Shown here: piece by piece, positions 45,011-56,857 of the stretch
Layout: every line of letters starts with the position of its first letter
Numbering within the stretch: position 1 is the stretch's first letter
NCBI GenBank assembly: GCA_907163375.1
Contig: CAJQUW010003454.1
Location: 173,448 to 237,447 of the forward strand
From: Prostheceraeus crozeri
Lineage: Eukaryota; Platyhelminthes; Polycladida; Euryleptidae
Length of the DNA stretch: 64,000 nt
Direction: 5' to 3'
Program-made: the position numbers and the translations under genes
Notes under the pieces: generated by a model
Told to the model about the DNA's origin: nothing
The model's database searches: none
What the model saw: the letters and a program-made list of their open reading frames with translations, nothing else

Positions 45011-45559
45011 GGGCAGGAAGGTAAGAGCATGGATGAAACAAGGGATCATGATACTGGGATATTCAAAGCAACCAGCATGTGCATATTGCAAGCACCTCCT
45101 GATCTAAGTGCATTGGTCGACATAAAGATCCTTTCTTTCCCTAGTAACTGAATGCTTGATTCGGGGCCGCGACCCAAGATACTGGATATAAAGAAAAGAA
45201 AGAAAGAAAAAATATATATTTACGAATTGAAAATCACAAAATGAAACAGAATTAAATAGGTTGGAATACATGTAAGGTCGGACAGGTCGATGAAAATCAA
45301 AGATGCAAGCACAGTATAACAATATGAAGACACGCTGTGAATTGGATCAGCAGCAAGAATAAATATGTAACGCTTCTTCATGTATTAAATATTTGATTCA
45401 CAGCTGTGGTCAGAACATTCCACAACCGCAATAGTATATTAATATGTTTAAGCAAACAGCTAAACAAATAAATTTAGTTAGCCGTTGCTATAAACCTAGA
45501 CGTAGAGCCCAGCTATAATGGATGCATGTGGTTGACCGGATAACTGCAGAATATGCGCG
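45011..45559. other. Non-coding, no feature recognised
   Basis: Includes a short A/G-rich run (45189-45215); otherwise nothing recognised. Confidence 0.45.
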
Positions 45560-46112
45560 GTCTAACTACAGGCCGCTATACCACATGCAAGAACTTGCTA
45601 AGTAAGAAAAAAGAAATTCTTAATACACAACTAGGATAGGAAAATAGCCACTCATCGCTTGTGGATTGCTGTGAATTCCTTAGAAATGCTCTGATCGCCA
45701 CGATTTCTTCTGATTCGAAGAATTTAGATCATGGTGCACAAGGTTTGTCGATAAAGTTAGTACTTCCGATCATTGTTGAAAAGATAGCAGGCGCAGGAAA
45801 AAACGTTCATAAACTTCTCTGTAGGACTTGACATAGCAAATGTGAGGGAGAAGCAGACACTGCTAAGTTCTCCACAGAAGTTTATGAATCCCTTTTCCTG
45901 CGCCTGTTGTCATTTTCAGGACTCACGTTTTTATCCACCGGTCAACAGTCACTGAAACTTCGCACAATCTTGAGTGTTTATTGTTGAGCTGGCTGCTCAT
46001 TGTTCGATGGATGTGTCATCAGATTGTGCGAATTCATCAGCATTACGTGTGAGCTACGAAAATTCCCTTCTGGACAAACAGAAGAAGAGACGACCTGCCT
46101 GATTCAGTGGTG
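45560..46112 (+). mobile_element. Family A MITE, copy 9, diverged, with an internal inverted patch
   Basis: Follows the family from ccacatgcaagaacttgc to gaagaagagacgacctg and an eroded ttcagtg end, with much more divergence than the other copies. A patch at 45864-45913 is the reverse complement of 45786-45832, giving an internal hairpin absent from other copies. The head terminus is eroded. Confidence 0.72.
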
Positions 46113-47181
46113 CCAGTCAACACTAGCTTCAATTTTAAAGTTACGTCTATATTTCTTGTTATTATTGAAATTTTTTCTACTTCATACTACTTGGAAGCAT
46201 CCACAATTTTTGCTGTTAGAAGCTTGGCCATCACACAAGACTTGAGATATTCGAAAATCCGAAAAGAAAGTTGATTAACGAAATGCAAATACCCTGCATG
46301 TAAGTACATGTGGAAGTTGGATTGAACTCACTCATGTTTTCAGGGAATATTGAGATGTGCGCATCCTGCATGTCATCTCCAACTAAGAATTGATTTCTCC
46401 TGTCACGGGAAAGTTTGCAACACTGCACTATCATTTTTCCTGCCTATCACATGTTTATGACACTTCACCTTTTCTGAAATGTTTGCTGCTAATGCTCGTC
46501 TTATCTCTTAATACAACATTCAGTCAAATATCCTTGGAATCCGAGTTTCCATACTCAGCGAAGTGGAAATGAAACTTCGCATAGAGATAGAAGGAAAGAG
46601 AATGGACGTGCGGTGATTGACGAATGCTTATCTCACTATGTGAGAATTTACTTTTAATATCGCTGTCTCACAATCAGAGTGGGAACCCAGCAGGGCTTGA
46701 AAATTAGAAACCAAGAAAGGGCCCGAGCCTTGAACCTACGGGGGTCTGCAATTCTTTCCCCATGTCGCATCTTCGATGTAATCCTCGAAAAACTAATCCG
46801 GCAGACTTGCGATTAGCTTTAGCGGATGTCAAAACTTTCCCCCAAAAGTCACTAGATTTGACCAATTAGTATCTATTCTATCTACTAAGCAACTAGCAGC
46901 TATTGTTGGTCACAAAGCAAGAGTTTCTTTTGATCGAAAAGCGTCTTTTGATCATTCAGTTAGGCTAATTTAACTTTTCAGTTATCCTGTGCACACATGC
47001 TCAATCAATGACGTTTCATGAGCATCGAGCGGGTAATCAAATAGGAAAATTGTGATGTGTAACCTATCAAGCACTCAACGATTTCGCATAGTACAAGGAA
47101 ATGTGTACACTACGTAATCATTCTGCAACATTCTTCATTACAATTTGTATAACAGGGTACCGGAATGTATTCATCTTTATA
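46113..47181. other. Non-coding, no feature recognised
   Basis: No supported gene or repeat. Confidence 0.45.
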
Positions 47182-47385
47182 CACTGTAAACTCTAGGGCA
47201 CGAAATTACGCTTGAATTAGGCACGAAATTTAGGCATCAATTCTAACCAACACAAGGCACGAGTAGGCACGAATGTCATACGTGGCGCCTACTGCGCCTC
47301 GAGACACTAGAAAGGCACTAACTAGGCGCTAACTGGCACGAAATTTCGGTTTCGTGCCTAAATTAGTCCCCTACAGTTTGCAGTG
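47182..47385. mobile_element. CACTGTAAAC MITE, GGCACGAAA subtype, shorter copy
   Basis: Same ends and ggcacgaaa-rich body as 39206-39466 but 204 bp, lacking an internal stretch. Flanked by TA (47180-47181, 47386-47387). Confidence 0.85.
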
Positions 47386-47387
47386 TA

Positions 47388-48111
47388 GGATGTTACATGA
47401 AGATAACTATTACCATAAATTGGTGCATTGCATTCAGCCAATTTGGTACTGTAAATAACGATCATAATGGTGATTTATTTCCGAAGTTCGGTCAAATTTC
47501 AAAAACAATAATAATAACTTTTCTAAGCATCATAAAGAATATTGATGTTTCCTACATTGAAAAGCAAATGGAATTATTGAAGACTTTGAATTTCTTGGGG
47601 TTGAGCATAAAGATTTGAGCTGAAATAATCATCCAACTGAGTATCTCTCCAAAACGGCGAGTCAGCGATTCTATGCGTTTTCGACCGTTATGGCCACATC
47701 TTTCAAGCTTCACTATTGCTGTATTCGCTGTGTTGGGGTACGCGTACAGAGTATTCGTCGGATTAATAATAGTATAGATCATCTTCTGTCCTCATGCGAA
47801 TCGACAAACATAGAATCATCAAATGATGTCGTAGACGATATGTCTGTGAAAAAGAAGAGATAATCAACCAAAGGTACAATATAAGCAAGAAAATGTTTCG
47901 GGAAATAGAAAACAATGATGTGCATATTTTAAAAGACAGTCACGGCAAAAAGTCAGTCCGGTACCATTGCCATTCCATTCTGCAGAACTGGAGGGTCCAC
48001 ACTTCCTTTATGCCGTTTCCTTCTTCCCTTATGAACAAGTGAATTTCTTGTGCTACTATACTTCCTTGTGATTTACTTAATGATATTTTCCTTGAATGGT
48101 TTGGTCTTGCA
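47388..48111. other. Non-coding, no feature recognised
   Basis: No supported gene. A polypyrimidine tract ending ttggtcttgcag lies directly before the next feature. Confidence 0.4.
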
Positions 48112-48631
48112 GGAGATTATTGAAGCAGTCTCGGATGCAGTGACACCATCCAGGTATGTAACGGGAATTGACTTTGTGTCGAGTGGTCAAACAAAGAGAC
48201 GAAATCTCCTCGTGTGTCTCGATTTGCTCCGCGGAAGTGGGAAGCTCGAGTGGATAGACAACTGCCAGATGAATTATCCTTATCTGACCAACGGCCTGAC
48301 CTAGTGTTGATCGATGCGGTAGGGAGGAGAATGATTATGGGCGAACAACCGTTCCCTGGGAAGAGAACGTTGAGGATGTCCATAAGAGGAAAGCTGCCAA
48401 ATATGTAGAACTTGTCGAAGGGATTCTGAAGCAAGGGTGGAAATGTGAGCTCATGCCCTTTGAAGTGGGATGCCGCGGTTTCGTTGCTAAATCGGTGAGG
48501 AAATGTTTTGCTATAGCCGGTGATAAAAACGTAAAGATTACCATCAATAAGTCGAGTGCAAAGGCGGAGGAAGGTAGCAGCTATACGTTAAGGACCTGGG
48601 CGCAACGAGCTGTTGCGGACCCACCATCTTG
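48112..48631 (+). pseudogene. C-terminal endonuclease-like tail of a retroelement RT protein, broken
   Basis: Pieces in more than one frame match the C-terminal tail of a widespread animal RT-type element. In order they are VSSGQTKRRN, KWEARVDRQLPDEL, RPDLVLID, VPWEENVEDVHKRKAAKYVEL, LKQGWKCELMPFEVGCRGFV. RPDLVL and the following beta strand form the PD-(D/E)XK-like core expected of its nuclease. The N-terminal RT part is not present nearby. A splice-acceptor-like ttgcag precedes it and a donor-like gtatgt occurs at 48153, but given the frame changes these may be chance. Confidence 0.65.
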
Positions 48632-49404
48632 AGAGATAGTGAGCTTAATGGGTCGAATTCTCGGTGAAGGATGGCGCCCAGCTGATGACTCATGTCCCTT
48701 TTTGGGTGCAGCAGTTGCTGTTTCACATAAAAATTTACTTTGAACGCGAGCTTGATCTACATGCTTTGTAAAATCGATCATTACTTGTTTCAAAAAACAC
48801 TAAGTTACTTAATTTTAAAAGGATGAGTCAAAAATCGACCACTTTAAATTCTAAATTGCTATTTGTAGTACGAAAATGAGAGGGAAAGAGCAAATGAATC
48901 TAAAACCATAACAAAGTTGGCACTTGACACAAAGTGAGCACCAAGAAGTTCAAGTGATTCAGAGCGACGCTTCAGCCGTTAGCCAGTATATAGCATGTCT
49001 CGTTTCCTCATTTTCTAATTATGGTATTCATTTTCATTAACTCACTCATCTGTTGCATGTAACAATTCAAAAGTAAAAATCACCGACTTTTATCCAATCC
49101 TCAATTAATGATCGACGGAATGTGAGTAGAGAAAAAAGAGATTGATTTTTTCAAGGAATGTTGGAATGTTTTTAATGGAATGTTGAACATCTTCCTCTGA
49201 GAGTAATCATTCCAATGCAACTGAAGTGTGTAACTTCAAATGCCTATAGAAGGGGAGCACGACACAAGGAGTCAGGATTGATTTTGAAAAAGACGTAGTA
49301 GACAACAGGATTGGTACTGGCCGCTATAAACCCGGTCGGATACAACCGTCGAAGATAATTTCCGAGGTATGCACTATTCAATGTCTATGCCGTGACAGAT
49401 GATC
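48632..49404. other. Non-coding, no feature recognised
   Basis: No supported gene or repeat. Confidence 0.45.
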
Positions 49405-49588
49405 CCATAGATTAAGTATATTAGGTAGAGTAGCAACTCAGCATTGATTAAATCCCCAATGTGCATGCAGTTTCGATTTTATTAAATGAACTCGAGTTGT
49501 GACTCAGTACCACATATGAGATATGCAACTTTTGCAGTTTTGGAGAAATTACTACGGAATTGACTGATCATGATAATAGTGTTCTACA

Positions 49589-49663
49589 CACAGAATTAGA
49601 TTCATCTGCGCGCGCTTCGGTTCCTAGAAAGGAAAACCTAACCTAAATATTGAAATGGCACAT
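49589..49663 (-). mobile_element. Family A tail fragment next to copy 8
   Basis: CACAGAATTAGATTCATCTG through a tagaaaggaa block to ttgaaatggcac matches a family A tail in reverse orientation. It stops where copy 8 begins, suggesting another nested or adjacent insertion. Confidence 0.65.
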
Positions 49664-50188
49664 CACAGAATTAGACAACTTGCTCCTTCTCGAATGGATA
49701 ATTCGGGTATCACTTGCTATTGGAAATGGCAAACAATAAGCTGTTAGCAGAGGACACCACAGCCAGTGAGAGATGCGTGCGTGCTGTGATATCACTTCGC
49801 ACACACCAAAACACACATCCCTGTCTTGGCTTCGATTCAATGTATGCACTATACAGTGAGCAATGCCGAGGAGAGGATGTGAAACCATCAAGTGAACTAA
49901 TTTTCCTACGCCTGCAACTTTTTTTAATAATGATCGGAAGGGCCAACATTATGGAGAAAACTTGTGCGCAATGATCTGAATTCTTCGAATCTGAAGGAAT
50001 TTTGGCAATCGAAACACTTTGCTGGAACTCATATTAATCCGCAAGCGACGCAGAACTTTTTTCCTATCTCTGTAAGGTATTAGGAATTCCTTTTTGCCCA
50101 CTTAATAGGTTCCTCAATGTGCCGTCCACTTTGCACTAATCACACTTCTAGCAAACTGAAGCAGATAGACAAAATATCTAATTCTGTG
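49664..50188 (-). mobile_element. Family A MITE, copy 8, diverged
   Basis: From CACAGAATTAGACAAC to CTAATTCTGTG, about 525 bp in reverse orientation. The middle third is strongly diverged or replaced, while the head third (tgatctgaattcttcgaatctg onward) is well kept. Confidence 0.8.
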
Positions 50189-50775
50189 GTTTTACAAAGT
50201 CTACCCTACGTGTCATGTCAACATTTGAGAAGCAATATAATTTGTCATATTAACAACTTGATGCTCACAAAGCCTGTCACTAAGAGCACAACATCATAAT
50301 TAAAGACAGAGATCATAATTGACTTCAAAAGATTAGTAAATAGGTACAAATTGCTACTCAGGTTCAAAAAATGAAACATAAATTTAGAGAATCATAAAAT
50401 TATGCCGATGAAAATTGAATTAAAAACTTAAATTTTCAGCCACAGAAGCACAATAATATCTTAACTTCTCCATGAAGTTTTGCATTTTAATGTGGTTCAT
50501 GAAACTTGCTTGATAATCAAATCAATCTCTGCTTAATTAGGATACCTGTTGGTAAGTGCCTTTTCCTTTTGATATTTATAAGTTTCATACTACTTATATA
50601 GTGGCTTCACGTCGGTAGTATATAAACAGACAAACAATTTGGAAAAATTGCGCTTTTCAAAAATTGTTTAAGAGACTGCAGGAGCGCAATCTCGGCAAAA
50701 AGTTGAATATTTTCATATAAAAATTCTTACTGCATACAGTCACTTCTTTGAGTCGACACTCTACCTACTATACAC

Positions 50776-51555
50776 TGACTCTATGGTAAGGTTTATGTAT
50801 ATCTATGAATATCTCGACATAGCGGAGTCATTCCTCGGGGCATTGAGAGTATTGACATCAAATTCGCCGCCAATAGAATTGGCCATTCCTAAGTGAATGT
50901 CTATGAAATGTAGGCATGATATTGCAGATTGTGTAGCGTCCAGCTGTCTGAAAGCAGATGGCGGTCAGGATGAGATCTATAGAAGTCAAATTTCTATGGC
51001 TAGAAATTAAACCTCGCCCCAGAGGGAGGCGTTTTTCTCCGCTCCCCTGGTGATTTTTTTGCATCTTTTAAATCAAGCAAGCTGATAGCATTCCTAGTAG
51101 CTTACTTTCTACGTATTATGCAATTTTTGACTGAAGAAAGATAAGTTTGGCGCTATAGACACATTTGTCGTGAGATCTGTTTGAAAATTTTCATGTTTGG
51201 AATAGTTTAGCTGATTTCTGTGTATTCACTTCTAATGTATATTGCCGCATCAATTCTTGATGTAATAAGTTGAGATTATATAAATCATTCAATGGAATTC
51301 AAGTTTCAAATATGATTTTACACTATTTTTGTACTTTTTGTTCTGCATCTTATCATCAATTATATTGAAGATCTTCAGAATCATGTTGCTTTTAGGCTCA
51401 CTGTCTCGATAAAAGTTCATCGAATTGGTTTGTTTCTTCACCTGCAGAAACTAAATGCTAAAATGTGCGATATCAGTCATATTTTAGTTAAACTAAAAGT
51501 TTGAATTACTTGACCTTCGACCTCATCTTATACAGTGATGCAATCTCAGAGCGAC
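50776..51555. other. Non-coding, no feature recognised
   Basis: No supported gene or repeat. Confidence 0.45.
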
Positions 51556-51778
51556 TAATAATCATCATTTTATTAACCACCATGACCAGATTTTTCGATC
51601 AGTTTATGGATTATAATTTTTTGCTGTTATTTTCCATTTAAAGTTGTAATTTCTATTATAATGGAAATTTGTTAAAATTTGGCGTTTTTGACTTTTGAAC
51701 TTCGCCTCAGTCCACGGATTTTACAAATAATGCTGCTTCTATGAATCCCCTTTCAATGATGAGTGGTTTGGAAAAATA
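51556..51778 (+). repeat. Direct repeat, first copy
   Basis: aataatcatcatttt through tctattataatggaaatttg to gatgagtggtttgg recurs at 52326-52566 in the same orientation, 770 bp downstream, with about one change in ten. Confidence 0.8.
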
Positions 51779-52325
51779 TTTTCGGATATCAGCAGGGGAG
51801 AGCGCACCCCCCCCACAGTGGGGCGCGGTCGGAAAAATACCCCAGTTGGACGAGAGAATAGAATAATTCTTTATTTGGTTCACTTGTTTGCATGCGGTGA
51901 ACTCTACAAACTGCGATGAAATTACGGAAAAGATAATGGTCACAGAGGAGAAAGAAAGAAAAAAGAAAAAAAAGAAAAATTTATTCAAGCAGAAAATTAT
52001 TTACAAAAACGAATAAAAGAGTTCTGAAAGCGCTTGGTTCTTGCACGGGGCGAAAGTTCAGTGAACATTGTGTCTAAATGCTAAACGTGCTATGACATAT
52101 CATGACGTCAGAGCGACAGTGAACATTCTATCCAAAGTGCTTATGTACTTACTTTGATTCTACCAAACTAAGGAGGACTTAAAGAACACACCATTGAAAG
52201 AAGTGAATGAGAAGATATTGGAAAATACATTAAGTGCAAATCACCTTATGGAATCCACTCGCAGAAGCTAATAAAGATTATAGACTATTTCTCCGATAAA
52301 GAACGTGATTTAGACGTAAATGCCC
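51779..52325. other. Spacer between direct repeats
   Basis: Holds an A/G-rich run at 51949-51983 and a short run of eight C at 51808-51815. No gene recognised. Confidence 0.5.
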
Positions 52326-52566
52326 AATAATCATCATTTTGTTAACCACATTGACCAGATCTTTCGATCAGTGGATGGTTTATAATTTTTTGCTGCTATT
52401 TTCCATTTCAAGTTATAATTTCTATTATAATGGAAATTTGTTAAAATTTGGCTTTTTTTGCCTTTGACACAGGGGCAGGGATGACTTTAAAGAATGAAAA
52501 TAATGCTGCTTTTCTGAATCCTCTTCCAGTGCCCCTTCGATTGATGAGTTGTTTGGCAAAATTGAT
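52326..52566 (+). repeat. Direct repeat, second copy
   Basis: Partner of 51556-51778. A minus-strand frame (52425-52685) overlaps it, but the first copy does not keep that frame open, so I do not call it coding. Confidence 0.8.
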
Positions 52567-53264
52567 GCAATAGTTCGGAAGACCAGCCGCCAGTGTGTCG
52601 AGGGTGAATCCAAAGTTTGAGTGTCATCAGAGTATGAACAGATTCCGGGCTTGCCCTCACTCCCCACGTAATGACACCCAGACATTTATGTTATTGTAAT
52701 ACACTGCAGCAGCAAGCATTCTGAGACCTTATCATGCTGTCAGATAATCATATTGAAACAACTAATCCATATATGTTTTCAATCAGCACATCCTGGAGAA
52801 ACAGGAAAGAACATTCAGCTGAATGTCAGCCTTGATTACCCATGGGATCATAGTTCCCAAATTAGATTAGTTTCATGATTCTTATGACACTTAGGGATCG
52901 ATGAAGGCGAACACGGTTACCCTTTTAATAAATATTCATATAAGTGCAATCCAACAAAATACTAAACTCTCAAACTCTTATCATTTCAATTATGTTCTGT
53001 ATGTCTATGTTTCGGAAGAATCTACCAAACAGCGAGGATTCGAAGCAATTGGACTGCTTTGGGCTTCCACTGCAACTTGTAGGCCCACTAGGAACGCGAA
53101 ACTAAACATCAACAAGACTCTTGATTTCTGCGTCAAAACCGTCACCTTTGTTTTATTCGCAAGTAATTAGAACTGAGATGCATGCGCGTTCTAGTTTTGA
53201 CACAATTAAGGACACAAGCCTAACATCTCACGCGGTAGGGCATGAACATACATATAGGCATGTA
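52567..53264. other. Non-coding, no feature recognised
   Basis: A frame at 52901-53170 lacks any recognisable motif. Confidence 0.4.
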
Positions 53265-53725
53265 TGAACCGTGATAGAGAAAAAAGATTGTCTTTTAACT
53301 CAGTAATTTAGTAGAGAAGACAAGCCATCCAAGCCTCGATCACGCCTACGGCCACAGGTAACATCAGAGACGAAAGTGAAGTAGGCTACTAGCTTGATTG
53401 AGAACACTACCTCTTACCCTAGCGTCAATCGTGTGTGATGGTACATATTAAAATGGAAAGTGTACTCACATTTTTTGGAGAAGGATGGGGATTTACCTGC
53501 CTGGTGATTTATCAATGCAAGATTTTCTTTGTTGTTTTCAAACCAAGTATTGCCAAGTATTAATTCAAAATTATGTATAGTTGATAAACTTTCATTGAAA
53601 ATGATTGATAATTGATACAGCAATGATCACTAGAAATACGTTCAGGTAAGCCTATAATGATCTATGATGTAAGTGATGTAACTATAGGCTTATATGCTTG
53701 TCACCCGAAGTCGGAGTCCTATCAA
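53265..53725 (+). mobile_element. hAT derivative fragment, same family as 30429 and 57703
   Basis: Starts internally at gaaccgtgatagagaaaaaag and keeps the region around gtgtgtgatgg, the cattttttggagaa block and the gataaactttcattgaaaatg tail, ending near cccgaagtcggagtcc. The left terminal repeat is missing and the BED-finger region has a deletion or replacement near 53510-53570. Confidence 0.75.
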
Positions 53726-54041
53726 AATGACAATACTCAGTATGCCTGGTACTAGCATGCACCAATTGTGTGGTGTGAATTGATCAGAAGGCTCTGGGAC
53801 ACCGGTTTTGCAGGTATTAAAATGGTCCGATAAAAATAGGGTTAAGTCTATATTTGTTATTGCCAATGCTGAAACGTTTCATGTCAAACATATTTTTCTT
53901 CCTGAAAATTCTACTTGGCACTAAAGCTTGTAGCACAACTTGCACTTTTAGTTCATTTGAATTTTAAACGTTAACTTGAGTTGTATTCAATTACAAGTCA
54001 ACATTATCAACATAGTTGACCAGTTTGGGAGTCAGGCGATG
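53726..54041. other. Non-coding, no feature recognised
   Basis: No supported gene or repeat. Confidence 0.45.
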
Positions 54042-54259
54042 CATTTTACAGGTTAGTTAAAAGGGTTTCTGACTCTGTTTAATATAATACTGATATAATT
54101 TATTGGTCAAATGTAAACAGTAGTAAGTTACACTTCGCTCAGCGTGACTGGCCTTCGGCGTCCAGCGCCTTCTTAACGGTCGATTGTCAAACGGCCTCGT
54201 CACGCTGTGCGAAGTGTAACTCATCGAGTCAGAAACTCTCTTAACTGATCTGTAAAATG
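54042..54259. mobile_element. Small palindromic MITE
   Basis: CATTTTACAGGTTAGTTAAA at the left and ...TTAACTGATCTGTAAAATG at the right are inverted. An inner pair, gttacacttcgctcagcgtg and cacgctgtgcgaagtgtaac, also pairs. The 218-bp element folds almost wholly. No target duplication recognised. Confidence 0.72.
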
Positions 54260-55009
54260 AATATTATCAGCGGACTTTTTAAATACTCACTCCTTATGGT
54301 TAATCATCTCGACGTCATATCTAGAAATCAAAAGAATTTAGTTGCTAAAATTCGGCAATGCGTCAAAATATGAGATAGGCTAAGTAACTATTGGGGATTC
54401 AAATGTATTCCTATCTATAGTGTGGTCCATTTCTATGGTTAGTAGAATATTGATACAAAGTTGATTTGACATAGAAATCAATTGATCATGGCTGAAAAAG
54501 ATGGCGTATTTGTCGCCACTTAAAATACATTAGAGTAATGGGGAGTTTCCACACTTGATATTCACACACTCGTATATAAACACTTTGGTGTACAGCGGTT
54601 TTCGTGAAGTTGTAGCAAATGTTTTGTGAAATATTGAGGGGCCAGTGATGTTAAGGACAAGAAGAATTTGGAGTCCATATTTTTATATCGCATCCATCAT
54701 GTTTTGCCAGCAATGAGATAAAACAACATTATCCTCAATCTCTGAGGAATAACTTTTGCATGACAAATCGAACAACTTTCTGTCCATTTTTGGCTGAAAC
54801 GTCAGGCATTAGGACTCATTAGATCTTTCCATGAATGGAAGCTCTTATGAAAATTAAGGTGAAGCAGCGTTCTCATTCTTCCGTGTGAACTCAGGAGGTC
54901 AGGTGACGAGATTTTCCACACCTCTTGATTACAGTGTAACACGATGAATTTGAAGTAAATAAGGTAAAGGTGAATGATCTCTTGACAGTGAACTCATTTA
55001 GATAAACAT
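54260..55009. other. Non-coding, no feature recognised
   Basis: No supported gene or repeat. Confidence 0.45.
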
Positions 55010-55017
55010 GTGGTGTC

Positions 55018-56195
55018 CAGGGCTAGGATCGGTTAACCGGTTAACCGGTGAACCGGTTGCACTTTCTCTTAACCGGTTAAAATCGGTTACGACGTTTCAT
55101 TAGATTTAACGTGTACTACACTACGTGTATGATGAAATCCGATTGAACTAAAGATTTTACACTGGTTTCATGGAGTAGTGGTTGCTCATTCATCCTCATC
55201 CACAATCCATTCAAACTCATTCATTACAATTCGCAATCCTTTAGTCGTGCTGCTACGTACACATGGTCAGTATATTTCAACAATTTTATTAGGTTGATGT
55301 ACAATAAGATTATGTTGACATTTGTATTTTCAATTTGATGTAATCTAAGTAACATCAGTCCATTTAATACTTATAGTGGGCCTATGCATAGAGTGACCTA
55401 TTTAACTGCGGAAAGTCTTACACCATTTGTAGTTTTAACCTAAAAAGTGGTGAATAGGATAAGTTAGCAATAATAACACACAGACGACATCGCATAGGCT
55501 ATATATGCCAATAAAAACTAACTCACTTTGAATTGAGTTGGCAAAGAATATAGGGCCTACATGTAGCCGTAGGTGTCACTTGCAAAATCGGTTTCTATTG
55601 AAACAACCACTTTGGAAATAACATTCGTAAATTTGGAGATGTAAGCTTACTTATCAAGTGGACAATAGGATAGATAGGTTTATTAAGCAGGATTCATACA
55701 GAAGCACTGACTATTATACTAGTAGAAATAGTAGAAACCAAAACTAGTACGCTAACGATTGAAACATAGCGAGTAATAAAAATGAAATAATAATAGGCAT
55801 TTTTTGGAAGGAATGACAACCGTCCTTTACAGCTACAATCATCGTTCATACAATGAATTGCAAGCGATCCCTGAAGTTATCGATGATCCAGTTGACGTAT
55901 CCAGTGGATTATCCAAATCAGCCAGACTGTTAATGATATGGTTAAACTTCAGAGTATCGAAGACTTTTGAATAGTCGTAGGCAGCAACCACAACATTATC
56001 AATTGAACTATCATCTAAACGTGAAGTTCTGTATTCATGCAATGAAATCACAGCACTGCAAATGGAGGAATTAGGTCAAAACCCAAAGTGGCAAGGTCCG
56101 TAGTTTTTGATAAACCTTGACAACTAAATAAATAACGGGAATCCTCCTCTAACCGATTTTAACCGATTAACCGATTTTAACCGGTCCTAGCCCTG
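55018..56195. mobile_element. hAT-type element with AACCGGTT ends, carrying a LINE fragment
   Basis: Ends CAGGGCTAGGATCGGTTAAC and ...TTAACCGGTCCTAGCCCTG are inverted repeats extended by iterated ggttaacc words. The flanks are the perfect 8-bp repeat GTGGTGTC (55010-55017, 56196-56203). CAGGG ends plus 8-bp duplication identify hAT. No transposase is present; the interior includes a LINE RT fragment on the minus strand. Confidence 0.9.
55667..56110 (-). pseudogene. LINE reverse-transcriptase fragment inside the hAT element
   Basis: The minus strand reads PNSSICSAVISLHEYR (RT motif FGFR-P-S-S, with Arg replaced by a TGA stop) and then VVVAAYDYSKVFDTLKFNHI, the A motif (DYSKAFDTL) of LINE RTs. 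B and C motifs are absent. It was either inserted into the hAT element or carried within it. Confidence 0.72.
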
Positions 56196-56357
56196 GTGGT
56201 GTCGTCTTTATTATTCTGACCATTATTAAATCAAATACTTACAGTGAATTAGTTGCCCACGCGCATTTATCTGCTGCATTTTGACACTTGAATGTGAGAA
56301 ATCGCCATTTGAATCTTTAAATGCTCACACTCATGTTTGTGCTCAAAGAAAGTGCAT

Positions 56358-56857
56358 GTCGACGAGAAGTATTTTGTTGAAATACAACAGCCGACTTTTC
56401 ACAGTCACGGTGACTGCATCCTCAGGGCTGACTGACATGAAAGATACACGACAAAGTGAGTGGAACTTCACAGTCGCCTACTGTCAGTGCATCAAGACCA
56501 TAGAGATGAAACACAAGACATGATAGGACGATTTTAAGAAGACAAAATTGAATGCTGTGCAATAAAAATACAAAAGCGCAAAAAATTACTTGTACATCCG
56601 ATGCTAGACAGCGGTAATACCCAGTTCACGGCCGTTCAAAAATCATGCATTTAAAATATATCGATTTTGATAGCAAGGGTCTGCGCATGTCCTTTCATGT
56701 CTTGTGTTTCATCTCTACGATATTAATGCACTGACGTGTGGCGAGTGATAAGCTCTACCAACCGTGTCGTGTACCGTCCATGTCACTCGGCCCTGAGGAT
56801 GGCTATAAAGAATTGACTGTTGTATTTCAACAATACTTTATCACCTCGTCGACACCT
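56358..56857. repeat. Inverted repeat, arms of about 160 bp
   Basis: 56358-56523 and 56695-56857 are inverted copies. Both hold aatacaacag, the cctgaggatg word and gagatgaaacacaagacatg. They are about 75-80 percent alike and separated by 171 bp. A frame in the left arm is not kept open in the right arm. Possibly two inverted copies of a small retroposon or a foldback. Confidence 0.65.

Larger units (their letters stand above)
49405..50775 (+). repeat. Old duplicated segment, partner of 20650-21452, with family A insertions
   Basis: 49405-49588 and 50189-50775 together align with 20650-21452 in order and orientation. The interruption at 49589-50188 is family A sequence absent from the partner. 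Divergence is high, so the duplication is old and the insertions later. Confidence 0.75.

Noticed and set aside
46690-46800. Possible tRNA on the minus strand (B-box-like ggttcaagg)
   Set aside because: No A box at the right distance and no cloverleaf.
52425-52685. 86-codon minus-strand frame in the second direct repeat
   Set aside because: The first copy of the repeat does not keep the frame open; no known motif.
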